Positions 1 to 11,732 of a stretch of DNA of 64,000 bases are shown one piece after another. The DNA comes from Pseudomonas sp. GD04019. Lineage in GTDB: Bacteria; Pseudomonadota; Gammaproteobacteria; Pseudomonadales; Pseudomonadaceae. A program made the translations under genes and the position numbers. Under the pieces are notes generated by a model, which did not search any database, was not told the DNA's origin, and saw only the letters and a program-made list of their open reading frames with translations. The stretch lies in contig NZ_JAOEEA010000007.1 of the NCBI RefSeq assembly GCF_029837695.1, positions 62,001-126,000 on the forward strand. The letters run 5' to 3'. Within the stretch, counting starts at the first letter, position 1. Each line of letters opens with the position of its first letter.

Positions 1-31
1 CCCGTAGATCTTTGATCTACGGGGCTTTTTC
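1..31 (+). terminator. Rho-independent terminator of a gene left of the window
   Basis: A perfect 10-bp stem (1-10 pairing with 14-23, 3-nt loop TTT) is followed by a run of five T at 26-30. It ends a plus-strand transcript whose gene lies outside the window. Confidence 0.85.
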
Positions 32-57
32 TTTGCAGTGCCGGCGTTCCTACAATC

Positions 58-86
58 TTGCCGGGCTGGCACGGGCTGTATATAGT
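58..86 (+). promoter_or_regulatory. Sigma70-type promoter of tRNA-Leu
   Basis: A -35-like TTGCCG at 58-63 and a -10-like TATAGT at 81-86 are separated by 17 bp. The sequence just downstream is GC-rich, as is usual for stable-RNA promoters under stringent control. The predicted start is about 20 nt before the mature tRNA. The promoter role is inferred from spacing and consensus. Confidence 0.6.
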
Positions 87-111
87 CCAGCCCTCGCTTC
101 ACAGTGCTACC

Positions 112-198
112 GCCCGAATGGCGAAATCGGTAGACGCAGGGGACTTAAAATCCCTCGCCAGCAATGGCATGCCGGTTCGAGTCCGGCTTCGGGCACCA
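112..198 (+). tRNA. tRNA-Leu(UAA)
   Basis: A complete 87-nt class II tRNA. The acceptor arm GCCCGAA (112-118) pairs with TTCGGGC (188-194), followed by discriminator A and an encoded CCA end at 196-198. The anticodon loop CTTAAAA gives anticodon TAA (Leu UUA), flanked by a GGGA/TCCC stem. A long variable arm and the TTCGAGT T-loop are visible. tRNA-Leu genes are common integration sites for mobile elements; the sequence to its right looks rearranged, but no second copy of the tRNA 3' end was found in the window. Confidence 0.97.
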
Positions 199-221
199 TC
201 TCTTTTCTAGACAACTCCGCT

Positions 222-479
222 CTAGTACTGCCTCGCTGCTTCGGCTCCCGCCGCGGTCAGTTTGAAGGGCGCGCTCCAGTCCGCTTCTGCTGTCCTGTCC
301 TGAATTAGCTCGCGCGCCTGCAGCTCGACAAGCGCGGCGGCCACGCGTTCGCCGCTAGAGAGTCTCTTTTTCCACGCGCCGATCCCGGCGTGTAGCAGGT
401 TCTTCAGTTTTTCCTTCTCAAACGCTTCATCGATTGCCGTGGTTCCCTCGCAAGGCTTGCCGCAAGCGAGCGCGAGACG
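222..479 (-). pseudogene. Coding remnant (C-terminal fragment) beside tRNA-Leu
   Basis: The minus strand holds an open frame ending in TAG at 222-224. It reads as about 85 residues of ordinary-looking, helix-rich protein, including EAFEKEKLKNLLHAGIG, the stretch WKKRLSSGERVAAALVELQA, and the C-terminus EAARQY. There is no ATG, and a plausible start with an RBS is absent; the frame closes at an upstream stop near 560-570. It looks like the tail of a longer protein cut off by recombination next to the tRNA. I do not recognise the family. The rest of 199-837 contains only a minus-strand hairpin and no convincing gene. Confidence 0.4.
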
Positions 480-594
480 ACCACTGACCCGCTGTCGGCG
501 TCGATGATTCCGGCAATCTACTGTCGGGCAATGAGGTGCTGTCTGGAGGAGAGGGGGCGTTCACCAGGATTGGCGAGGCGGCTAGGCGTTTTTC

Positions 595-625
595 GGGCAA
601 AAGAAACCCGGCGCTAGGCCGGGTT
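595..625 (-). terminator. Minus-strand terminator-like hairpin in rearranged region
   Basis: A perfect 8-bp stem (605-612 with 618-625, 5-nt loop) is followed on the minus strand by TTTCTTTT. No gene that it would terminate survives to its right, which supports the view that 199-790 is a decayed or rearranged segment. The remaining bases 626-824 show no gene. Confidence 0.5.
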
Positions 626-837
626 GGAATTGGCATTCATGGAGTATCACGGCCCTACTGTGTGCCTTTCGATGTGAAAAGAATGTGAAGAGCACATAGC
701 TCCCGTAACACCAGTGTTCGACTGCTGGGTATGTGCTGCATTTAGTTGCAACAGGCCTTAAGCCAAGCGGCTCCAAACAGAACGGCGTCGCCGTGTGCTA
801 CAGCTGATAGGTGGCCAAGTGGCCGAAGGAGAGAAGA

Positions 838-1248
838 ATGAGCATTCCGTTCTGGTGTGTCTTTATTGCTGCCTTGCTGATCTACGCTGCCAAGCTGCCG
901 GTCGCCCGGGCAATGAACGCCGAGTCCGGCGGCTACGACAATCACAACCCGCGGGCCCAGCAGGCGCGTCTCACCGGCCTGGGTGCCCGGGCGCATGCGG
1001 CGCATCTCAACAGCATCGAGATGTTCCCGCTGTTCGCCGTCGGGGTGCTGATGGCTCATACCACCGAGGTATTCGGCTGGTGGGTGGACCTGCTGGCGAT
1101 CCTGTTCATCGTCACTCGTGTGCTTTATCTGCTGTTCTACTGGCGCGATCTGGCCTGGCAGCGCTCCATGGTCTGGACCGTCGGCCTGGTCTGCTGCCTG
1201 TTGTTGATGCTCAGTCCGGCGATACGTTGGTTGCTGGTAATGCCCTGA
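838..1248 (+). CDS. MAPEG family membrane protein
   Basis: A 136-residue integral membrane protein beginning MSIPFWCVFIAALLIYAAKL, with four hydrophobic segments (about residues 2-20, 60-78, 82-100 and 107-130). The layout and the NPRAQQARLTGLGARAHAAH loop are typical of bacterial MAPEG proteins (membrane-associated proteins in eicosanoid and glutathione metabolism). Family members are glutathione-dependent transferases or peroxidases, but the bacterial substrate is unknown. The start was chosen because AAGGAG sits 6-8 nt before ATG 838; an in-frame ATG at 811 lacks one. A bidirectional terminator follows. Confidence 0.85.
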   Translation: MSIPFWCVFIAALLIYAAKLPVARAMNAESGGYDNHNPRAQQARLTGLGARAHAAHLNSIEMFPLFAVGVLMAHTTEVFGWWVDLLAILFIVTRVLYLLFYWRDLAWQRSMVWTVGLVCCLLLMLSPAIRWLLVMP

Positions 1249-1253
1249 AACGA

Positions 1254-1278
1254 ACAAGGCCCGCGTTGCGGGCCTTGT
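1254..1278. terminator. Convergent bidirectional terminator hairpin
   Basis: A perfect 11-bp stem, ACAAGGCCCGC (1254-1264) with its complement at 1268-1278 and loop GTT. It lies between the convergent MAPEG gene and the small lipoprotein gene. Flanking T-runs are weak, so strength is uncertain. Confidence 0.6.
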
Positions 1279-1295
1279 GCTAAACGCTAGCGAGC

Positions 1296-1586
1296 TTACT
1301 GGCCGTCAACGGCGTCCTTGGCTTCGTCGCCGGCATCCTCGAGCGCTTCGCCCGCATCGTCGGCGGCTTCTTCCATTTTCTCGCCGGTGGTGGGCTCATG
1401 GCCGGTGGCCTGATCGACCTTCTTCTCCATGGCTTCGCCAGTGTCTTCGGCGGCGTCGCCGAGCGACTCCATGGCTTCGGACGCGTTTTCCTTGGCGGAA
1501 TCCATCTTGTCTTCTGGCGTCTTCTCGCAGGCGCTCAGGCCGAGGGTCAGGGCGAGAAGCAGGGCATAGGTGAGGGGCTTTTGCAC
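1296..1586 (-). CDS. Small Ala/Glu-rich lipoprotein (paralogue 1)
   Basis: A 96-residue predicted lipoprotein. A short signal sequence (QKPLTYALLLALTLGLSAC) ends in the lipobox LSAC, so the mature protein starts at Cys about residue 20. The rest is acidic and alanine-rich with heptad-like AA/EA spacing (AEDTGEAMEKKVDQATG, AADDAGEALEDAGDEAK), suggesting a helical rod in the periplasm or outer membrane. The GTG start at 1586 was chosen because AAGGAG lies 8 nt upstream. It resembles the next gene upstream, so the two look like a tandem duplication. Function is unknown. Confidence 0.75.
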   Translation of the reverse strand: MQKPLTYALLLALTLGLSACEKTPEDKMDSAKENASEAMESLGDAAEDTGEAMEKKVDQATGHEPTTGEKMEEAADDAGEALEDAGDEAKDAVDGQ

Positions 1587-1709
1587 GGTTGGATCTCCTT
1601 GTGATGCGAATGCGGGTAACACAGCATTCGTATCGTTTGGAGCGAGGCGGTGCGGCGAAGTTCCTGACGCACCAATGCCTGCGGGCGAGCCGCAGGCATT
1701 GGACAAGCA

Positions 1710-1976
1710 TTACTGCTGCTGACCGGCGGGAGGCGGCGGGGCCGGAATAGCCGGAGTCGCCGGGGTTGCTTCGTTGTTTTCCTCGGCGCGTTCCTGGGCA
1801 GCCTCATTCGCCGCGCGGGCAGCGTCGTTGCTATGTTCGGCTGCTTCGTTCATCGACTCTTGGGCTTCAGATTGGGCTTCGCGGGCCTCTTCGGCCTTGT
1901 CCTCCGAAGGTTTGTCGCAGGCGGCGAGGCCGAGCGTGGCGGCGAGCATGAGCGCATAGGCGAGTGATTTCTGCAT
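1710..1976 (-). CDS. Small Ala/Glu-rich lipoprotein (paralogue 2)
   Basis: An 88-residue predicted lipoprotein starting MQKSLAYALMLAATLGLAAC, with lipobox LAAC and Cys about residue 20. The middle is rich in Ala, Glu and Asn (EEAREAQSEAQESMNEAAEH), consistent with an amphipathic helix, and the tail is proline-rich, ending PPPPAGQQQ. GAGGAG lies about 9 nt before the chosen ATG at 1976; an ATG upstream at 2009 has no RBS. It shares signal peptide and composition with the next gene (1296-1586), 123 bp away on the same strand. Related small lipoproteins in pseudomonads have no assigned role. Confidence 0.75.
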   Translation of the reverse strand: MQKSLAYALMLAATLGLAACDKPSEDKAEEAREAQSEAQESMNEAAEHSNDAARAANEAAQERAEENNEATPATPAIPAPPPPAGQQQ

Positions 1977-2113
1977 GAGATGTTTCTCCTCGTGGATGAA
2001 GGCCATCACTGTTTCGAGGCGCAGCCGTTGGCGATGGTTCAGACTGTTTTTTACCGCGACCCGGCGCCGGCGCTATCATGCGTGGCTTTCCGCATCGCCA
2101 CGAGGTACCGACG

Positions 2114-2575
2114 ATGAGCGACAACCCTGTTCTTGAGCGCGCCCAGCGCTTTCTGGCGGCCTTGCGCCACTGCCAGGTCCTGGGCCTGAGCGTGCACGAG
2201 GCCAAGCCGGAAGGGCTGACCCTACGCCTGCCGTACAGCACGCAAATCATCGGCAACCCGGAGTCCGGCGTGATCCACGGCGGCGCCATCACCACACTGA
2301 TGGACACCACCTGCGGCATTTCCACCGTCTGCGTGCTGCCGGAATTCGAGATCTGCCCGACCCTCGACCTGCGCATCGACTACATGCGCCCGGCCGCGCC
2401 GCACAAGGATGTCTATGGCTTCGCCGAGTGCTACCGGGTGACCGAGAACGTCATCTTCACCCGTGGCTATGCCTACCAGGACAACCCTGACGAGCCGATC
2501 GCTCATGTGGTCGGTGCCTTCATGCGCATGGGCAAGCCGACTGATCTCAAGGCCGGCGCCAAGGGAGGTGCCTGA
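2114..2575 (+). CDS. PaaI-type hotdog thioesterase
   Basis: A 153-residue single hotdog-fold protein. The PaaI/YdiI signature is visible: NPESGVIHGGAITTLMDTTCG (HGG followed by an acidic residue on the central helix) and later CPTLDLRIDYMRPA. Such enzymes hydrolyse acyl- or aryl-CoA thioesters in the cytosol; the substrate cannot be read from sequence. Start ATG 2114 removes 12 residues from a longer frame with no RBS. Its TGA shares one base with the ATG of the next hotdog gene (2575), so the two are translationally coupled and probably form a heteromeric pair or a duplicated unit. Confidence 0.85.
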   Translation: MSDNPVLERAQRFLAALRHCQVLGLSVHEAKPEGLTLRLPYSTQIIGNPESGVIHGGAITTLMDTTCGISTVCVLPEFEICPTLDLRIDYMRPAAPHKDVYGFAECYRVTENVIFTRGYAYQDNPDEPIAHVVGAFMRMGKPTDLKAGAKGGA

Positions 2576-3021
2576 TGACCGCGCTCAATCTGAATACCCT
2601 GGTGCGCCAGGCGCACGAGAAGAACGACTACGACGCGCTGCTCAGCCTGATTCCCTACGCCAAGCTGATCGGCATCGAGTGTCTGCGCCTGGGCGACGAC
2701 ATGGTGTTCCGCCTGCCGGCGAACAAGGACAACATCGGTAACCCGACCCTGCCGGCGCTACACGGCGGAGTGATCGCCGGCTTCATGGAACATGCCGCCA
2801 TGCTCCATCTGCTGATGTTCATGGGCATTCCACATTTGCCGAAAATCATCGACTTCTCGATAGATTACCTGCGCGCCGGTCATTATCGTGACACCTACGC
2901 CCAGTGCCAGGTCTGGCGCCAGGGCCGGCGGGTGGCCAACGTCGCCATCACGGCCTGGCAGACCAGCCAGAGCGAACCCATCGCTACGGCCCGCGCGCAC
3001 TTCAAGGTCGACGAACCCTGA
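2575..3021 (+). CDS. PaaI-type hotdog thioesterase, second copy
   Basis: A 148-residue hotdog protein with GNPTLPALHGGVIAGFMEHA (HGG plus Glu in the helix) and IDFSIDYLRAG matching the first copy in position but diverged in sequence. Compared with its neighbour, Asp on the central helix is replaced by Glu, which is common in this superfamily. GGAGG sits 5 nt before the overlapping ATG. It is co-transcribed with the preceding thioesterase and probably with the membrane protein that follows after 39 bp. Substrate is unknown. Confidence 0.85.
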   Translation: MTALNLNTLVRQAHEKNDYDALLSLIPYAKLIGIECLRLGDDMVFRLPANKDNIGNPTLPALHGGVIAGFMEHAAMLHLLMFMGIPHLPKIIDFSIDYLRAGHYRDTYAQCQVWRQGRRVANVAITAWQTSQSEPIATARAHFKVDEP

Positions 3022-3042
3022 GGGCGCGGCGGGTGACCGCAT

Positions 3043-3050
3043 AACAACAA
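3043..3050 (+). promoter_or_regulatory. Candidate Hfq/Crc A-rich motif before 3061 gene
   Basis: AACAACAA fits the AANAANAA catabolite-activity motif bound by Hfq with Crc in Pseudomonas. It lies directly upstream of the AAGGA ribosome binding site of the 3061 gene. Position fits translational repression; binding is inferred. Confidence 0.4.
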
Positions 3051-3060
3051 GGAATACCGA

Positions 3061-4311
3061 ATGGATGCGCTGTTGATCCTCGGCGGCCTGCTGCTGATTC
3101 TCGCCGGCCTGGTCTGGCTGGTGATGCGAGCCTTCTCCACCGGCCTGCTGTGGGGCTGGGGCAGCCTGATCCCGCCGATCACCCTGATCTACGTGCTGCG
3201 CCACTGGCGCACCGCGCGCAAGGCCGTAGGCCTGGTGGCGCTGGGCGTGATCCCGCTGGTGGTGGGCATGGTGCTGATGGCCAGCCAAGACGCGGCGCGC
3301 CTGGAGGCGATCCTCAGCCTGCGCTGGCTCAAGGAGCAGCCCAAGGCCCCGGCCGAGCTGGCGATCCGCCTGCACGGCGAGCTCGACGGCCAGCCGTTCA
3401 ACCCGCAGTACGCCGAGCTGGTCGATGGCGTGCTCAGCCTGCGCGAGGGCGAGGATTTCTTCGCCCGCCGCGAGGTGACGATTCGCCTGCCGCAGGGGCA
3501 GAAGGCGCCGATCAAGCTGGACGTGCTGCCGGAAGACGCCGGCCAGTTGCCGGAAGTGGAGATCAGCTGGCTGCTGCCGGAGCAGGACCTGCCCGAGGCC
3601 CGTCGCCTGAGCAAGGGCTACACCCTGCATCTGGACCTGCAGGCGCTGCCGCCGAACAAGCTGCAGGGCGATTTCCACCTGGTCCTGCCGCCGACCTTCA
3701 AGACCAGCCTGAGCGGCAGTCTGGAGCTGTTCTCCGACCGCCTGCGCTACAAGGACGGCCGCCTGGATGCCAGTTTCGATTCCCGCGAGACCCTGGCCAA
3801 GGTGATCGACGACTACCTGCAGCGCCGCTTCGCCACCCGCCTGGTGCAACTGGCCGAGTTGCCGGAAGTGGTCTTCCCGGCCACACGCCTTCCGGTGGCG
3901 GTACAGGCGCGGGTCAATGGCGAGGCGCAGAATCTGGAGCTGGTGCTGGAGAAGGGGGGCCGCGGCTGGCAGGTGCAGGGCGATCATTACCCGGCCCTGG
4001 CCGAACCGCGTGCCGCCGAGCCGGCCAAGCCAGCACCGGAGGCCGAGCCGGTTGTGGCGCAGAACAGCCGTCCGGCGCTGGATCGCCGCCAGCGTTTCTC
4101 CCTGCCGCGGCTGCAACGCAATCCGGAACAATACCGCAACCTCAGCATGCGCGTGAGCAAGGCCGCTGGCGGCACGGTGGAAGGACGTTTCATCGGTGTA
4201 GACGGCGACGGCAGCATTCGCTTGAGCCAACAGCTGGGCGGTGGCGGTGGCCAGGCCAGCTTCAGTTTCAAGCCGGACGAGATCGGCAAGATCGAATTGC
4301 TCGAGCCCTAG
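3061..4311 (+). CDS. Membrane-anchored protein of unknown function
   Basis: A 416-residue protein. Three hydrophobic segments occupy roughly residues 3-22, 27-45 and 58-75. They are followed by a long soluble region with alternating strands and LRY/LHLDLQ-type repeats, and a Pro/Ala-rich linker near residues 310-335 (AEPAKPAPEAEPV). The C-terminal 80 residues look like a small separate domain (LSMRVSKAAGGTVEGRFIGV). AAGGA lies 7 nt before ATG 3061. It sits just upstream of htpG, as a hypothetical gene does in P. aeruginosa. No family function is recognised. Confidence 0.75.
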   Translation: MDALLILGGLLLILAGLVWLVMRAFSTGLLWGWGSLIPPITLIYVLRHWRTARKAVGLVALGVIPLVVGMVLMASQDAARLEAILSLRWLKEQPKAPAELAIRLHGELDGQPFNPQYAELVDGVLSLREGEDFFARREVTIRLPQGQKAPIKLDVLPEDAGQLPEVEISWLLPEQDLPEARRLSKGYTLHLDLQALPPNKLQGDFHLVLPPTFKTSLSGSLELFSDRLRYKDGRLDASFDSRETLAKVIDDYLQRRFATRLVQLAELPEVVFPATRLPVAVQARVNGEAQNLELVLEKGGRGWQVQGDHYPALAEPRAAEPAKPAPEAEPVVAQNSRPALDRRQRFSLPRLQRNPEQYRNLSMRVSKAAGGTVEGRFIGVDGDGSIRLSQQLGGGGGQASFSFKPDEIGKIELLEP

Positions 4312-4328
4312 CTGTATAAACCTAGCCC

Positions 4329-4356
4329 CTTGAAATCCCTCACGAACTCCCCATCT
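4329..4356 (+). promoter_or_regulatory. Sigma32 (RpoH) heat-shock promoter of htpG
   Basis: The -35 element CTTGAAA (4329-4335) and the -10 element CCCCATCT (4349-4356), 13 bp apart, match the sigma32 consensus almost perfectly. It lies 55 bp before htpG, a classical heat-shock gene, so control by RpoH is a strong inference. Confidence 0.88.
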
Positions 4357-4410
4357 GTATGACATCCGCCGCAATGGTGCGGCCTGTCATGCATGTGGAG
4401 TTCGACGACC

Positions 4411-6315
4411 ATGAGTGTGGAAACTCAAAAAGAAACCCTGGGCTTCCAGACCGAAGTGAAGCAGCTGCTTCACTTGATGATCCATTCCTTGTATTCCAAC
4501 AAGGAAATCTTCCTTCGTGAGCTGATCTCCAACGCCTCCGACGCCGCCGACAAGCTGCGTTTCGAGGCGCTGGCCAAGCCCGAGCTGCTGGAAGGCGGCG
4601 GCGAGCTGAAGATCCGCCTGAGCTTCGACAAGGACGCCAAGACCGTCACCCTCGAAGACAACGGCATCGGCATGAGCCGCGAGGAAGTGATCGCCCACCT
4701 CGGTACCATCGCCAAGTCCGGCACCGCCGACTTCATGAAGAACCTCACCGGCGACCAGAAGAAGGATTCGCACCTGATCGGTCAGTTCGGCGTGGGCTTC
4801 TATTCGGCCTTCATCGTGGCGGATAAGGTGGATGTCTTCACCCGTCGTGCCGGTAGCCCGGCCAGCGAGGGCGTGCACTGGTCGTCGAAGGGCGAGGGCG
4901 ACTTCGAGGTCGCCACCATCGACAAGGCCGAGCGCGGTACCCGCATCGTCCTGCACCTGAAGAGCGGCGAAGAAGAATTCGCCGACGGCTGGCGACTGCG
5001 CAACGTGGTCAAGAAGTACTCCGACCATATCGCCCTGCCGATCGAGCTGCCGAAAGAGTTCCACGGTGAAGAGAAAGACAAGCCGGCCGAACAGGAGTGG
5101 GAAACCGTCAACCGCGCCAGCGCGCTGTGGACTCGTGGCCGCACCGAGGTCAAGGACGAGGAATACCAGGAGTTCTACAAGCACGTCGCCCACGACTTCG
5201 AGAACCCTCTGAGCTGGAGCCACAACAAGGTCGAGGGCAAGCTGGAGTACACCTCGCTGCTCTACGTGCCGGGCCGCGCGCCGTTCGACCTGTACCAGCG
5301 TGAAGCGCCGAAGGGCCTCAAGCTGTACGTGCAGCGCGTGTTCATCATGGACCAGGCCGACGAGTTCTTGCCGCTGTACCTGCGCTTCATCAAGGGCGTG
5401 GTCGACTCCAATGACCTGTCGCTGAACGTCTCCCGCGAGATCCTGCAGAAGGACCCGGTGATCGACTCGATGAAGTCGGCGCTGACCAAGCGCGTGCTGG
5501 ACATGCTGGAGAAGCTGGCGAAGAACGAGCCCGAGCAGTACAAGCAGTTCTGGAAGGCCTTCGGCCAGGTGCTGAAAGAAGGCCCGGCGGAAGACTTCGC
5601 CAACAAGGAGAAGATCGCCGGCCTGCTGCGCTTCGCCTCCACCCAGGGCGACGACGGCGAGCAGATCGTCGGCCTGGCCGACTACATCGGCCGCATGAAG
5701 GAGGGGCAGGACAAGATCTACTTCCTCACCGGCGAGACCTTCGCGCAGATCAAGAACAGCCCGCACCTGGAGGTCTTCCGCAAGAAGGACATCGAGGTAC
5801 TGCTGCTCACCGACCGCATCGACGAGTGGCTGATGAGCTACCTGACCGAGTTCGACGGCAAGCACTTCGTCGATGTGGCGCGTGGCGACCTGGACCTGGG
5901 CAAGCTGGACTCGGAAGAGGACAAGAAGGCCCAGGAAGAAGTGGCCAAGGCCAAAGAAGGGCTGCTGGAACGCCTCAAGGGCGCGCTGGGCGAGCAGGTC
6001 GCCGAAGTGCGCGTGTCGCATCGCCTGACCGACTCGCCGGCGATCCTCGCCATCGGCGAGCAGGACCTGGGCCTGCAGATGCGCCAGATCCTCGAGGCCA
6101 GCGGGCAGAAGGTGCCGGACGCCAAGCCGATCTTCGAGATCAACCCGCAGCACCCGCTGATCGAGAAGCTGGATGCCGAGGCCGACGAAGACCGCTTCGC
6201 CGATCTGTCACACATCCTCTTCGACCAGGCCGCCCTGGCCGCCGGCGACAGCCTGAAGGACCCGGCTGCCTACGTGCAGCGCCTGAACAAGCTGCTGGTC
6301 GAGCTTTCTGCCTGA
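4411..6315 (+). CDS. htpG: Hsp90-family chaperone HtpG
   Basis: A 634-residue cytosolic Hsp90. The N-terminal GHKL ATPase is clear: [15 protein letters not shown] with the catalytic Glu region [22 protein letters not shown], and [17 protein letters not shown] (the lid and nucleotide loop). Middle-domain [10 protein letters not shown] and the C-terminal dimerisation region follow at normal length. Start ATG 4411 ([12 protein letters not shown]) is the conventional one; an in-frame ATG 18 bp upstream lacks support. It is preceded by a sigma32 promoter and closed by a strong terminator, so it is probably a monocistronic heat-shock gene. Confidence 0.98.
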   Translation: MSVETQKETLGFQTEVKQLLHLMIHSLYSNKEIFLRELISNASDAADKLRFEALAKPELLEGGGELKIRLSFDKDAKTVTLEDNGIGMSREEVIAHLGTIAKSGTADFMKNLTGDQKKDSHLIGQFGVGFYSAFIVADKVDVFTRRAGSPASEGVHWSSKGEGDFEVATIDKAERGTRIVLHLKSGEEEFADGWRLRNVVKKYSDHIALPIELPKEFHGEEKDKPAEQEWETVNRASALWTRGRTEVKDEEYQEFYKHVAHDFENPLSWSHNKVEGKLEYTSLLYVPGRAPFDLYQREAPKGLKLYVQRVFIMDQADEFLPLYLRFIKGVVDSNDLSLNVSREILQKDPVIDSMKSALTKRVLDMLEKLAKNEPEQYKQFWKAFGQVLKEGPAEDFANKEKIAGLLRFASTQGDDGEQIVGLADYIGRMKEGQDKIYFLTGETFAQIKNSPHLEVFRKKDIEVLLLTDRIDEWLMSYLTEFDGKHFVDVARGDLDLGKLDSEEDKKAQEEVAKAKEGLLERLKGALGEQVAEVRVSHRLTDSPAILAIGEQDLGLQMRQILEASGQKVPDAKPIFEINPQHPLIEKLDAEADEDRFADLSHILFDQAALAAGDSLKDPAAYVQRLNKLLVELSA

Positions 6316-6332
6316 CTTGCAGTGGTGATGAG

Positions 6333-6357
6333 AAAGCCCGCTTCGGCGGGCTTTTTC
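6333..6357 (+). terminator. Rho-independent terminator of htpG
   Basis: Stem AAAGCCCGC (6333-6341) with its complement at 6346-6354, loop TTCG, followed by T residues to 6356. Confidence 0.93.
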
Positions 6358-6504
6358 ATGCGCGCCATCCGGCGGGAAGCAGTAGAAAGCGCTGGAGCTT
6401 GTGCGGTGGTGGCTATTTAATGGCCATCTAAAGTGCATCGGTTTCTCGACCGATACGCTTGTACCTGCTCAACTTTCCGTAGCCGCCCAGTAGTTGCCGC
6501 CTGC

Positions 6505-10163
<3,659 letters not shown>

Positions 10164-10167
<4 letters not shown>

Positions 10168-11162
10168 TCAAACCCGCCGATGCCCGCCCCAAGCTGTTGC
10201 TGGTGGACGACGAGCCGACCAACCTGCAGGTGCTGCGGCAGATCCTGCAGGACGACTACCGCCTGCTGTTCGCCAAGGATGGCGACAAGGCGCTGGAGCT
10301 GGCCGAGCGCGAGAGTCCGGCGCTGATCCTGCTCGACGTGATGATGCCGGGCATGACCGGCCACGAGGTGTGCACCCGGCTCAAGGCCCAGCCGGCCACG
10401 GCGGCCATCCCGGTGATCTTCGTCACCGCCCTGGCCGATGTGGAGGACGAGGCCAGGGGCTTCGAGGTCGGCGCGGTAGACTACATCACCAAGCCGGTCA
10501 GCCCGGCCATCGTGCGCGCGCGGGTACGCACCCACCTGTCGCTGGTGCAGGTCGACGAGTTGCACGAGACCCGCCTGCAGATCGTCCAGCGCCTGGGCCT
10601 GGCCTCCGAGTACAAGGACAACGAGACCGGCCTGCATGTGATCCGCATGAGCCACTACACCCATATCCTGGCCAAGGCCGCCGGCTTCAGCGAGCACGAG
10701 GCGGACGACCTGTTCAATGCCGCGCCCATGCATGACGTGGGCAAGATCGGCATTCCCGACGCCATCCTGCAGAAGAACGGCAAGCTCGACGATGCCGAGT
10801 GGCAGGTGATGCGCAGCCATGCGCAGATCGGCGCGGAGATCATCGGCGAACACCACTCCGGCCTGCTCAGGACCGCCCGCACCATCGCCCTGACCCACCA
10901 CGAAAAGTGGGACGGCAGCGGCTACCCCAACGGACTCAAGGGCGAGGAGATTCCCCTGGCCGGGCGCATCGTCGCCATCGCTGACGTATTCGACGCGCTG
11001 ACCAGCGTGCGTCCCTACAAGCCGGCCTGGCCGGTGCAGGAGGCGGTGGACTTCCTGCGTCGCGAGAGCGGCCGCCACTTCGATCCGGAGCTGGTGGAGC
11101 TGTTCCTCGCCCAACTGCCGGCAATCCTCGAGGTCAAGGAGCGCTGGGCCGAGACGGAGTAG
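10164..11162 (+). CDS. Response regulator with HD-GYP c-di-GMP phosphodiesterase domain
   Basis: A 332-residue RpfG-like protein. The receiver (residues 9-125) has phospho-Asp 58 in [13 protein letters not shown] and Lys 110. The HD-GYP domain (about 135-325) keeps the metal motif MHDVGKIG (His190-Asp191), the double His [11 protein letters not shown] (245-255) and [10 protein letters not shown]. It should hydrolyse cyclic di-GMP to GMP when phosphorylated. Its ATG overlaps the stop of the MHYT hybrid kinase (ATGA), indicating translational coupling and that the two form one signalling pair. All catalytic residues are present. Confidence 0.95.
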
Positions 11163-11197
11163 GGCACAATGCCGGCTTCCGTTGCCTGGAAGTCATC

Positions 11198-11677
11198 ATG
11201 AGCTTGCCCACCTGGGAACTGCTGTCCTACATCGTCACGGTGGTGGCGTTGCCGTTCGCCATCGGCGTGTTCCTCTTCGAACAGCGCAAGGAGCGCGAGA
11301 ACGAGGAGGAGGCCATCTGGCAGCAAATCTCCGACGCCTATATCGCCTTCCTCGAAGTGGTGCTGGCCAACCCCGACCTGCGTCTGCGTAGCCAGGCCGC
11401 CACCCCAGACCTCAGCGACGAGCAGCGCGAGCGCATGTGGGTGATCTTCGACATGCTGATCTCGCTGTTCGAGCGCGCCTACCTGCTGGCCTACGAAGAT
11501 GACATGAGTGAGAAGCAGCGCCGCCGCTGGCACTCCTGGGAGGACTACATGCGCGAGTGGAGCCGCCGCGAGGATTTTCGCGAGCGCCTGCCGCACCTGC
11601 TGCGTGGCGAGGACCCGGGCTTCGCCGCCTATATCCAGGGCCTGGCCGACGAAGAGGTGCGCAATCCTCAGGACTGA
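11198..11677 (+). CDS. Small membrane-anchored acidic protein, unknown
   Basis: A 159-residue protein with one N-terminal hydrophobic segment (about residues 8-26, LSYIVTVVALPFAIGVFLF) and a charged helical cytosolic part with many Trp and Arg (RRRWHSWEDYMREWSRRE). It follows the HD-GYP gene by 35 bp on the same strand, so co-transcription is possible. No catalytic motif is seen and I do not recognise the family. Confidence 0.75.
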   Translation: MSLPTWELLSYIVTVVALPFAIGVFLFEQRKERENEEEAIWQQISDAYIAFLEVVLANPDLRLRSQAATPDLSDEQRERMWVIFDMLISLFERAYLLAYEDDMSEKQRRRWHSWEDYMREWSRREDFRERLPHLLRGEDPGFAAYIQGLADEEVRNPQD

Positions 11678-11732
11678 CTAGTCTTGTCGCTTCGCGGCGG
11701 CAGCCTGCCGACGCCGGGCCAGAGGAGGCAGC

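Noticed and set aside
112..837. Prophage attachment site (att repeat) at tRNA-Leu
   Set aside because: The tRNA 3' end was not found repeated anywhere in the window and there is no integrase, so only a possible scar is reported.
4309..4330. LexA-like box (CTGTATAAAC) after the 3061 gene
   Set aside because: It has only one half of the CTGTATATNNNNNNCAG pattern; the right half is absent.
4387..6153. Long open frame of about 590 codons antisense to htpG
   Set aside because: It is a by-product of GC-rich codon structure of htpG: low-complexity Leu/Gln/Val/His composition, no RBS and no family match. Similar shadows lie opposite the MHYT kinase, nasA, fabB, cobA and the di-heme cytochrome.
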